From the NCBI GenBank assembly GCA_951812925.1, contig OX638368.1, forward strand, positions 73,256,422 to 73,320,421: DNA of 64,000 nucleotides, read 5' to 3'. Below, one piece after another: positions 41,996 to 51,920 of the stretch. The translations under genes and the position numbers were made by a program. Under the pieces are notes generated by a model. The model worked only from the letters and a program-made list of their open reading frames with translations. It searched no databases and was not told the DNA's origin. The stretch's first letter is position 1, and every line of letters begins with the position of its first letter. The DNA is from Calliopum simillimum. Taxonomy: Eukaryota; Arthropoda; Insecta; Diptera; Lauxaniidae.

Positions 41996-42329
41996 TTATC
42001 TATACATTTTAGAGTTCGGTGAAGATGCGTGTTTCTCTAAAGTTGTCTTTTGTAAAAAGGTGTTTGTTGATAATTTTTTTTTCAAGTGATTACATTGCAT
42101 CGTTTGATCACCGTTTTTTGCTAATAAAGCACTATTTTTCCAAAAATGTCTTACGTAGGCTGCTATAAATATTTCTGGCCTAGGGAACACTAATGACAAT
42201 AGCTAAAATCACCATAATAAAGTTTGACTTTTTTTAGCATAAACGTACTCACAACGTTTTGATGTACAAGTGCTATTTGTTTTGTTTACAGTGAGTTAAG
42301 AAAATTAATTTTTCCATTGATAACACCGT

Positions 42330-43590
42330 TCGACACAAAAAAAACACATGAGAAAATCCAAAAAATTCTTAAAGTAGACGTTAAAAAAAAAATACCCGTG
42401 TCTCGTGGTTTGTCTCCAGCACGTCACATTTTTTTTTAATCGATTTTTGAAGTTTTTTTTTCCACTGTACAAGAAAAAAACAAAAATACCGCATTCTTGT
42501 GTTAAATCGATGAATTTAACTATATGATCATTACATTTGAGGTGTATCATGTGTTGACCAAACTTATGCAGGATATTGCGGGGAATATTTTTGAAGAAAA
42601 TTTTAACCCTGCACAACCTCCACATGTGGGTAATTTTTTCCCTTTTCTTAAAAAGGTACAAAAATGACACCTAAAACAGGGGAATATTGAGTCAGTATGT
42701 ACTACAGAAATATTTGCTATTCAATTTCACTACAGTTGCTGAACACTAAAAAAACAAATTTTTATCCCGAAAGCAAAAAAATCGTTGAAATCAGTAAGCA
42801 GTCCTAACAATAAATATTTTCCAAATTTCACCCCACTAAAACTACATTTTGGACAAAACTCGTTCTCACAAGATCATAGCGAAATCACACAAGGATTATT
42901 TTCCTAGAATACATTAACCTATTATATCCTGTTTTTATGGGTCTTTTTGACCCCTTTTTCTAAAACTGAGCCACAATGGGTTAAAAACTTTTGCAAAAAT
43001 ATCCTACAAAAAATTTCACTAAGAGTTACCAAAGACGAAAAATTCTTAAAACTTAAGGTAAGCACGTCAGGGATGTAATTAATATGCAATGTGAAAAGTC
43101 CTAATTGATTTAAACGTTTTTTTTTTGGTTCCGGGCTCAAATTTCGACCTTTACGTGTTTAGAAATTAGTAGTGAAATTTTATAGCGAATATTTCTGTAG
43201 TGCATTCTGACTCAATATTTCCCTGTTTTGGGTGTCATTTTTGTACCTTTTTAAGAAAAGGGCAAAAATGACCCACATGTGGGGGTCAAACAGGGTTAAA
43301 ATTTTCTACAAAAATATTCCCCGCAATATGTTGCATAAATCTGCTCAACACATGATACACCTCAGATGTAAGGATCATATAGTTAAATTCATCGATTTAA
43401 CTCTAGAATGCGGTATTTTTGGTTTTTTCATATACAGTGGATAAAAAAACTTAAAAAAATCGATTAAAAAAAAATGTGACGTGCTGGAGAAAAACCACGA
43501 GACACGCGTATTTTTTTTTTAACGTCTACTTTAAGAATTTTTTGGATTTTCTAATGTATTTCAAAAATAGTTCGAAATTGTTCCACAGTG
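42330..43590. mobile_element. Foldback sharing arms with 40274-41995
   Basis: Its arms (AATCGATTTTTGAAGTTT, TTAAATCGATGAATTTAACT, GAGGTGTATCATGTGTTG) are clearly homologous to 40745-41490, but the CACTAGTTTAC termini are not present. The centre is replaced by a 689-bp TTAA-flanked insert. Confidence 0.7.
42607..43295. mobile_element. piggyBac-like MITE, TTAA duplication
   Basis: TTAA at 42603-42606 and 43296-43299; ends CCCTGCACAACC and complementary CAAACAGGG, with CCACATGTGGG subterminal. The arms are inverted for about 130 bp. A second inward copy of the terminus (TTAACCTATTATATCC) near 42916 suggests a nested or rearranged element. Confidence 0.75.
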
Positions 43591-43599
43591 TAATTTAAG

Positions 43600-43870
43600 C
43601 GATTGATAAATTATGGGGTTTCCAACGAGAACGAACGTTTTTTACAACTAAGTGTTCATGCAAAATCGAATGTATTGGAATGGAACTAATGCCCAAGGAT
43701 GCCTCTATCTCACGGTATGTCACATGACGATCTTGTTAACAAAAACGGCTGGATTGATGGGTGTCATATGAAAGGTAATTTCATAAGCTACAATATTGAT
43801 CACAAAATTTTTGAAATCTGGCTCGTAGTTTTCGAAATATTACGACTTTTCTGAAATTCGGACCGATTTT
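43600..43870. other. No gene recognised
   Basis: AT-rich DNA with GTGTCATATGAAAGG as in other dispersed repeats nearby. Confidence 0.35.
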
Positions 43871-43874
43871 TTTC

Positions 43875-43985
43875 CCACAGTAATTTTATATAAGAGTAGG
43901 CGTAAGTGGGCGGCTTGCGGCCGCAGCTCAGGAAAAAATTCAATATCGGCCGCGGATCAATCTATAATATATCCAACACCTAGTT
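43875..43985. repeat. Fragment of the Mutator-like foldback centre
   Basis: Matches the G/C-rich centre of 21161-22752: AGTAATTTTATATAAGAGTA, GGCGGCTTGCGGCCGC and TCTATAATATATCCAACA. Confidence 0.75.
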
Positions 43986-44116
43986 TGCCAGCCAAATTCC
44001 AAATTTCCATTGTTGTTCATGAAAATTTTTTTGGCTTACTTTTTTGTTTTCCTATAAAAAATATGCTAATGAAAGAATAGAGGTATAAATTGCATATCAA
44101 ATGAAATGAAATTGAT

Positions 44117-44943
44117 TGTATGTATGTATGTATTCTCCTTTAACTCCTAGGAGGAGCATAGGGCCAATATGAAATCTCTCCATTTGTCACGTTCCTTTGC
44201 GATGACTTTGATCTCTTGCCACGATTTTCCCGATTCTTGAATTTCCTTTTCCAACGACCTTTTCCAGTTGGTTTTGGGTCTACCACGTCCTCTACTGCCT
44301 TGTGGATTCCACTCAAGGGCCTGGCGACAAATTTCGCTGTGTGTTTTCCGGAGAGTGTGACCAATCCATCCCCATTTGCGCAGCTTGATTTCGTTTGCTA
44401 TAGCCTTCTGTTTGCATTTTTGAAGTAGCTCGGCATTTGCTATAGTGCGAGGCCACCAAACCTTTAGTATACGCCTTAAGCATTTGTTGACGAATACTTG
44501 CAGCTTGTTCGTTAGTTGTTCAGTAACAAGCCATGTTTCGCACCCATATAACAAAACCGATTTCACATTCGAATCAAAAATGCGTACTCTCGTTTTGGTG
44601 GATATAACGGATGAAGACCATATTTTGTTCAGTTGAGCAAACGCGCCTTTTGCTTTTGCTATTCTTGAGTTAATATCCTCTTTTGCTCCACCATCCATGG
44701 AGATAATGCTGCCTAAATACGTGAAGCTATCGACGTTTCCGATGTCATCACTGCCAGCTTTAAACGTGATGTCATTGCTTGCGTTTAGCTTCATGCTTTT
44801 AGTCTTGGATACGTTGATTTTCAGGCCGGCCTTTTGTGATTCCAAGACAAGGTCTTCAATATTGCTTTGCATATCTGAATGTTTGGACGATAAGAGGCAG
44901 ATGTCGTCAGCGTAGTCGAGGTCTTCTAGATGTTCAGTTACAA
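44117..44943 (-). pseudogene. LINE C 3' fragment, RT palm to C-terminus (RTE-like)
   Basis: The minus strand opens at YADDICLLSSKH (catalytic box, just upstream of the 44872 Met), then INVSKTKSMKLN, FTYLGSIISMDGGAKEDINS, RIAKAKGAFAQLNKIWSSS, VRIFDSNVKSVLLYGCETW, CLRRILKVWWPRTIANAELL, WGWIGHTLRKTHSEICRQAL and EWNPQGSRGRGRPKTNWKRS. This order is very common in arthropod RTE-like LINEs. The frame is open to the stop at 44147. The tail is a short (CATA)n run (44117-44133) instead of poly(A). It is 5'-truncated in the palm. Two more fragments of the same family are at 35901 and 56120. Confidence 0.85.
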
Positions 44944-45293
44944 AAACTATAGGTTAATCGGACAATTTTTTGGAAAAATAGTGCTTTAAAAACAAAAAAC
45001 TGGTCAAAATTTTTCCAAGATGCGCCATGTCTCAAAAATCTTGACTTGGATTTTATATTTTTGTAAAACGATTTTGTAATCAGTTAAAATACCTTTCATA
45101 TGACACCAACATTATTAAAATCCAGCCAAGGTTTCCAAACTTATACGGGTTTTCATAAAAGCTATATACCGATCTTCCGATGGCTATATCTACGAAAGTA
45201 GATCCGACCAGATATTTTTGATTACATATTCTTTCTTAGAATTAAAAGCTTAACAAGCTTAATTAGGTTCAAAAAAAAAATATTAAAAGTCGA
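44944..45293. other. No gene recognised
   Basis: AT-rich DNA. It repeats phrases seen at 39308 and 43760. Confidence 0.35.
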
Positions 45294-45296
45294 TAA

Positions 45297-46243
45297 CACT
45301 AGTTTACAGTCCGAAAATGACCAGGACTTTATTGTGAAATTCCTTTTTGCTATGGTCCCCTAAGCTCCAAAAAAAATTTAAAAAAATATTCATGGATAGG
45401 TTTCCAAGATATCGGCCGAATCATTTTTTTTTTTTTTGCTTTTTCTGAAAAAGGTGACCAATCATTATTCCGAATAAATTCCGTTTGGACTGACGGATTT
45501 GACCAAAATTATAATTTTATGAAAGACAATTAAATTGTCAAGAACTTTTTTTATACATTTCGACCTCGAATATTAACTGCGGGGATATGAATTTATATTT
45601 ACGAACTTTATTATATTTTTTTGGGAATTCTGTGATCGACAACTAGAAAAAAAAAATAGAAAAAGTCTTAACCATTTTTAAACATAAAATGTAAATCCAA
45701 ATTAAAGAAGAAAAGTTAGAAAAATTTTAAAAATAGGTGATCTCACTTTAAGGTCTGTAAATTTCTTATAAGTCCATGGATTTTGCTCATTGAAGGCTTA
45801 AAATTTTTGCAAAAGTCTATGCTTTGCAAAAAAGGTATAAATTGTGAGGTCATTTGGCAGATTCTTTCTTTTTGAGGTGATAAAAAGAGTTTTCGATCAC
45901 AGAATTCCCAAAAAAATATAATAAAGTGCGTAAATATAAATTCATATCTCCGCAGTTAATATTCGAATGAGGGCGAAATTTATAAAAAAGTTCTTGACAA
46001 TTTAATTGTCTTTCATAAAAATATAATTTTGGTCAAATCCGTCAGTCCAAACGGAATTTATTCGGAATAATGATTGGTCATTTTTTCAAAAAAAGCAAAA
46101 AAATTATTCGGCCGATATCTCGGAAACCTATCCATGAATATTTTTAAAAATTTTTTTTTTTGAGCTTAGGGGACCACACCACATAAGAACTTTATAAAGA
46201 AGTCTTGGTCACAGAGATTTTTTTGGAATTTTGTAAACTAGTG
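45297..46243. mobile_element. 0.95-kb foldback, CACTAGTTTAC ends, TAA duplication
   Basis: Termini CACTAGTTTACA and TGTAAACTAGTG, flanked by TAA at 45294-45296 and 46244-46246. The arms are near-perfect inverted repeats (TATCGGCCGAATCATT and complement). Same terminal family as 40274-41995. Confidence 0.8.
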
Positions 46244-46268
46244 TAATCTAACATTAAGCCCAGCTGTT

Positions 46269-48110
46269 TTATGATAAAAAATTATAACTAAGCACTAAAG
46301 TAAAATTTACCTTAATTCTTCACTTTTTCACACAATAAAAACCCGACAGCAAGCAACTATTAGATCGCTTTAAGACCTCCTACGTAGCAGGTATTAAAAG
46401 TCGTATTCATAAAGACGGAAAAAAGCTTTCCAAATGCTACCAGAATACCAAAACATATATAATAGTCCGTGACACCTTGAGGAAAATAGTGGTGTCACAA
46501 AAATCTGACATTTTTTCGGTGAAACAGCCAAAAAATAAGTATCACAATGGCAATGCTGTTGAGTATTGAGCATTTGTTTATCGGACTCCATCATTAGATT
46601 TTGAGAAATGTCACCAGTGTGTGCGGTGGGGCTAACTTTTTTTGAAAAAAAGAAATTTTGGCTATAAAAACCAAACTAATTAAAATAAAAAAAATTATAA
46701 GCGGCACATAATAAGTATACCACATTACAGCTCAACTCTTTTTAAAAAAAAAAAAAAAAACTGGCGGCGCATTCATATCGAAAAAAGGGAACTGGCTATA
46801 AAAATCAAACTAATTAAAATAAAAAAATTTTATGAGTTAAATTTTGAGTTAAATCTTTAATTAAATAATATAGGAGAGCAACTACAAAATTTACTGGAAA
46901 AAGATTTGGTCAAAAATTTGGCTAAAGTTTTTGCTGTCACAAATTAAAAACAGAAATAAACAAATAAATTAAATAATTATGTATTATGAGAATATGTATG
47001 TATTTTTATTTCTAGCAAAACCCAGCAGTTCTCAAGGAGACAATTGGCACAATCTCACTAGCGAAGTGGCTAGCGAATAATGCATATTCGTCAGTTCAAA
47101 AACAAAATATGAAACGTGAGCGATAACAACATTTGAATTTCAAATTTTCTTTGGAGAAACTTTTTGGTTCCAAAATTTGAGAATTTTATTCATCAAAAAA
47201 GCAAAAAAAATTTATGATAAAAAATTATAAACAAGCACTAAAGTAAAATTTACCTTAATTCTTCAATTTTTAACACAATAAAAACCCGACAGCATGCAAC
47301 TATTAGATCGCTTTAAGACCTCCTACGTAGCAGGTATTAAAAGTCGTATTCATAAAGACGGAAAAAAGCTTTCTAAATGCTACCAGAATACCAAAACATC
47401 TATAATAGTCCGTGAAAAAAAAAAAAAAAAAAAATTTTTGATTTGTTTAAATTTGAATTTCACACAACTACGTCAATAAGCTTTATAGACGAATGAGCTA
47501 AAGACTTTGTAATTTGTGGGTAAAAAACTTTGTAGCCTTGGTTCGAATCTCAGTATGGGTAGTTTGATTTTATTTTTCACTAAGAGAACGCCTTGCAAGC
47601 AAGCTCCTTCTCACTAGTGAAGTAGCTAGTGAGCGGTAGAACAAAAGGTGGCAATTGACACCGGCAATGACAAGCTAATGTAAAATTCGCCAGTTCAAGC
47701 TACCCTGTAGTTCTACTGGTGGCGAGTGCCCCCTATACACTAGTGAATTCACCGACCACTGGTGTTCAGTCACTTCACTAGCGAAAGGTAATGCACCCAG
47801 CTATTCTCAAAGAGACAATTGGCCTAATATCTTTATCGAAGTAGCTAGCGACACACGCACTAGTTCTTTTTTGACCCCGGGAAATGCAAGAAGTGGTCAG
47901 TTCAAAAATAAAATATAAAACGTTAGCGATAAAAACATTTGAATTTCAAATTATCTATAGAGAGACTTTTTAGTTTAAATATTTGAGTAATTTTATTCAT
48001 CAAAAAAGCAACAAAAAAAAAGAAAAAATTTAAAAAAAAAACCTTGAACCCTTGGTTCGAATCTCAGTATGGGTAGTTTGGTTTTTTATTTTTTAGTAAG
48101 AGAGCGCTCT
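46269..48110. repeat. Complex duplicated block
   Basis: Three modules repeat in the same order. Module A (ACCCGACAGCAWGCAACTAT, CCTACGTAGCAGGTATTAAA) is at 46269-46469 and 47211-47415. Module B (TTCTCAAGGAGACAATTGGC-like) is at about 47030-47205 and 47805-48012. Module C (TTGGTTCGAATCTCAGTATG) is at about 47540-47600 and 48050-48110. The second A copy ends in a 20-bp A run. The GGTTCGAATC words resemble a tRNA B box, but no A box or fold is seen. I do not recognise the family. Confidence 0.6.
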
Positions 48111-48389
48111 TTCTCACAAGCAATGTGACCGACGATATAGGTAGCGAAAGGTAGTGCACAGTGTCGCCTCTCGGTGCAATTCAGTGCTGCCGAACTATAG
48201 GGACATAAAGTAGATTGTAGAGAGAGTAGTACTATACCCCTTTAGACCAGTGAATTCGCTAGTACAGAACTAGTCGAAGGCGCTGCACAGTGATGCGATT
48301 AGTACATGCTAGACGGAAAAAACTATTTTTTTTGCAGTTTTTTATGTTTTAGGTATGGGAAAGTACAAAAAAAATTATTTCAGAATTTT

Positions 48390-48630
48390 TGGACAAGTAA
48401 GTGCAGCACCTCCCATACAACTTATTTACATTTTGGGATATACATATCTTAAAAACGGAACGACCTATGGTTACAAAATTTTAAGTGTATAAGTTTTATG
48501 TAGTTTCTTAAATTTATAAAAAATTTCAGCACGATTGGACAAGTGGGCGTGGTACCTCCCATACAACTGAAATATAAATTGCACCATAACTAACGAAAAA
48601 ATATGCAATAACGAAATTTTAAGTAGACGT
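48390..48630 (-). repeat. Minisatellite unit pair related to 38055-38816
   Basis: Two units of roughly 150 bp, each with TTGGACAAGTRRGYG and ACCTCCCATACAACT, the reverse complement of the GGGAGGTGCCACGCC motif. Confidence 0.6.
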
Positions 48631-48639
48631 GTAATATTT

Positions 48640-49067
48640 GATTTCTAAGGCACTAATTATATTAATATAATCAATAATATGAGTATAAAAAATAATATTA
48701 ATATAATAATAAAGCTTAGTAAGTATCAGTGATGTTATTTGATAATTTTGGAGGGGACCTTTTTTACTCTTCAGAAAGTACTTTTTCGGTTGCGAGAGTA
48801 CTTTTTAATACAATAACATGATTAAATAAGCTTTTATTTTGTTGCTGACGCAAATATATATTTCAGTTTAATTATATAAAAAAAATAACAAAAACAATAA
48901 ACAAAGGATTTTTAAAAAAAAAATATTTGAGGATTTTTTTCATATCCATGTAAATAAATAACAATGTTATATCATATACTATCATTTATAATGAGTTTTA
49001 TTATTTATACTTTTTATTTTTTATACATATTTATAATTAAATATAATTTATTTATATTATTTTAATG
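48640..49067. other. No gene recognised
   Basis: Very AT-rich DNA without motifs. Confidence 0.4.
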
Positions 49068-49069
49068 TA

Positions 49070-49950
49070 GGGTAGAACGGGGTTAAATCGCCACGGGGTT
49101 AAACAACCAATTGCCTTTAATTTCTTTTAATAAAGTCGAATCGAACGACCTTTGGTACAGTAGATAGTGATCGATACAACGCAACTTTGGCAAAAGGTTC
49201 CACTACCGTACGTGTGTTATAACCTGAGTTCTGACGAAAGAAAGATTTGACGCGTCCTCGCCACAATATTTTCAGTCGACAAAAGTTCAAAATTCCACAA
49301 ATCAGTGAAGTGCAGAAAAAAAGGTAAGTGTTTTCTAAGAGCAGAATTACATGCTGAATCTAAATCTGTAATGGGTTTTACAAAATTTAAATTGGTTAAA
49401 AACTTGTTCGCTTTAAAATAAACAAAAGCACCTAGGGTTAAATAACCAGAAGAAGAAACAGGCATTGGCGACCATGATAAGATCGGAAAAAAAGATTCTA
49501 AAGAAATTTTCCGAGCAAAAAAACCCTGACAAGGCAGCTAAAAACAATACTCGTTGCTCCAAAAGAGGTAGTCCTAGAAAAGAAGTATACGTTGAGGAAA
49601 GTGACGCCAGCGATTAATGAAGCTCAAGAGAAACTTTTTCAAGTTAATTTTGTTCTTGTGTAACGTTTTGTAAAATTCTGATAAAATAAAAACCTTTAAA
49701 ATAACAATGTTGGTCACTTTTATTATATTGGTTGTTTTACCCCACCAGGTGGGGTAAAACAACCATTTCTCACTTTTTGTTAAAATGCAAATACCGGATA
49801 AGCAATGCGAGTTTGTTAAAAAATTTTCAGATGAATTTTGTAGCAAAGAGTTCAACAAACCAGAACAGTTTAAATTTTCAAATTATTATCATAAACAAAG
49901 TTTTTACAGGGTGCCAAACACAAAAGTGGTTGTTTAACCCCGTTCTACCC
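49070..49950. mobile_element. TA-flanked element with GGGTAGAACGGGG ends
   Basis: Ends GGGTAGAACGGGGTTAAA and its reverse complement, each bounded by TA. Repeats of GGGGTTAAA occur inside, plus an internal hairpin (TGTTTTACCCCACC and its complement, around 49735). Around 49450-49620 a lysine-rich frame ends in an acidic tail, as in pogo/Tigger-type transposase C-termini, but this is weak. Related to 28759-29301 by terminus. Confidence 0.7.
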
Positions 49951-50050
49951 TATTAATAAAATTTATTGCTTTTCTCGGGCTATCTGCGTGCACATAGAAA
50001 TAAAGTTAATAGGCCTGTCTTCTGGCAAACTCTCAGAAACGTCCAGTCGT

Positions 50051-50376
50051 CTACTTCAACTTATTCTATGGACGCAAGTTGTTGACGTGTCCACACTTTT
50101 TCTTGCGGCATTTAGTAGTTCTTGGATGCAAACGGGCATAGCATTCACGGCAGCATTTCGTTACCACCACGCAAACAAAGCACCAAGTACAAAGTCGATT
50201 TCTCTTGAATGTTTTAATCGTAGATTATCTTCCAATTGCTTACCAGCGAAAATTAAACATTATTGATCTGGAGGGATACCTTCTTCATCTTGGGTTTTTG
50301 TCTTGATATTTTCAATTTTATCGGAGGTATCCAAGGTGATGGTCTTGCCGGTGAGGATTTAAATGAAAATCTGCAT
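50051..50376 (-). pseudogene. RpL40: RpL40 (ubiquitin fusion) processed pseudogene
   Basis: The minus strand starts MQIF, and then after a stop reads [28 protein letters not shown], a stop, LIFAGKQLED, then after a frameshift [16 protein letters not shown]. This is ubiquitin with its diglycine end. It is followed, after a deletion of about 17 codons, by [20 protein letters not shown] then GHVNNLRP, a stop and NKLK, the C-terminal zinc-ribbon tail of ribosomal protein L40. The intact gene makes one ubiquitin plus eL40. There are no introns, and AATAAA lies just past the 3' end near 49965. Two stops, frameshifts and the deletion make it non-functional. The 3' side abuts the TA-flanked element at 49950. 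I am confident of identity. Confidence 0.93.
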
Positions 50377-50384
50377 TTTGGATA

Positions 50385-50846
50385 GATGCTGCGCATATTT
50401 AGGTTTTTATTTGCTTTTTCGTTTCCCCCCCGCTCACACCGCGTACTGTAAACTTTTTGTCAATTGCGACTTTATTGAATCTTAATAAATTTTATTTAAA
50501 GAAATTCTTTAGGTAAAATTTGGTTATTTTTGTTTGGAGGAGAAATAATCAGCCATGTTTTTTTCGCTCTCATTTGACTAAATTTTGTATACAGGAACAA
50601 GATTTAGTCAACTTAAGGTAACAAAAGTTAACTTTTGTTTCGTTTTGGAACGGAGCTAATAAGTATAACACATTACAGCATATCTTTTTTTATGAAAAAT
50701 CAAAAATAGCGGGGCTAACTTTATTTCGAAGAAAAGGGGAAATTGGCTATAAAACCTAAATGCCCTAAACTGTATTTCAAGTAAATTATTAAAAACTTAA
50801 TTGATAAATACTATGCAATATTCCTTTCCATACAAGTTTTTATTAA
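50385..50846. other. Upstream of pseudogene, repeat fragment
   Basis: Mostly unrecognised. Around 50650-50760 it has GGGGCTAACTTTATTTCGAA and TTGGCTATAAAA, phrases also at 46630 and 51925, so an old dispersed repeat. Confidence 0.4.
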
Positions 50847-50848
50847 TA

Positions 50849-51063
50849 GCCTTATCATGTAAGACGAACGAATAAAGTGACTGATTTTCACTCATTAATA
50901 TCAACTTATTAAAACTTTTTATTAAGAACTTACTATAACCTAAGCGTTTATTTTAGTTCAAAGAATAAAGTTTGTAAGCATAAACTTCAAATCATCTTTT
51001 AACTAGGAGGATATAAGCTGTTAAAAATCAGTAAAACGATTCGTTCGTCATACATGATAAGGC
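50849..51063. mobile_element. 215-bp MITE, GCCTTATCATGTA ends, TA duplication
   Basis: Inverted ends GCCTTATCATGTAAGACGAA and complement (GACGAACGAAT present in both), flanked by TA at 50847-50848 and 51064-51065. Confidence 0.75.
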
Positions 51064-51079
51064 TATAAAATAAATTGTT

Positions 51080-51920
51080 TTGTACTTCCGTAACTCCTAT
51101 ATGGGAAGTGAAACTCCCTCGTCTCCGAGTTTACCTAGATTTTTGCGTAGAGCATGCATTTACTGTTCTGAGTGTTTGAGTGAAATTCGGTTAGGTTTTC
51201 CTAAAAAAAATCTTTCAGTGCCACGCCCTCTAGTCCTTCTTTGCCTCTTTCTTGCTCAGAGTTTGCAATTAATGTTCTTAGTGTTTGGGTTAAATTTGGT
51301 TGGATTATCTCAAAAAACACTTTCAGTATATCATTTTGAAACTTTTGCTTATTTGAGAGGTGCCACGCCCTATTGTTCGAGTTTGCTTAATTGTTTTTTC
51401 AGAGCTTGCATTTATTGATCTGAGTATTTGAGCGCAATTAAGTTGGGTTATCACAAAAAACGCTTTCGGTATAACATTTTGAAACTTTTGTTTATATGGG
51501 AGGTGCCACACCCTCTTGCAGTAATTCGCCAAGTTTTTGCTCAGAGCTTGTACTTCCTATTTTTAGTATTTATGTTTATTTTGCTTCTGTTATTGCAAAT
51601 AATGCTCTTTTTTTTGGATTTTGAAAGTATTTTTTGTATGGGCAGTAGCCGTGTCCGTTGGCCAATTTTGGTTAATTTCAATCCCGCAAGCTAACTTTAA
51701 CGACGGAGGCTGAATACCAAATTTCATTGAATTATGTTGCTAAGTTATCCCAAAAAGTGTATTTCCACACACACCCAGACAGACGGACATGGCTATATCG
51801 ACTCAGGAGGTGACGCTGATCAAGAATATGTATATATACTTTTCCATACTTGCCACGCCTCCTTCTCTGCGTTACAAACGGAAGGAAAAAGTGAATATAA
51901 CCTGGGTGTAGGGTATAAAA
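51080..51920 (+). mobile_element. Minisatellite-bearing element, second full copy
   Basis: Same organisation as 38055-38816: units with TTTGCTTATTTGAGAGGTGC and GGGAGGTGCCACACCCTC, the 3' part ACATGGCTATATCGACTCAG, and the end GGTGTAGGGTATAAAA. The left inverted terminus is not visible. Confidence 0.65.

Noticed and set aside
46269..47415. LTR pair bounding a retrotransposon
   Set aside because: The repeated A modules lack TG...CA ends, primer site and coding content between them, and further modules repeat too.
50051..50376. A functional RpL40 gene
   Set aside because: Two stops, frameshifts, a deletion of about 17 codons and no promoter or introns; it is a pseudogene.
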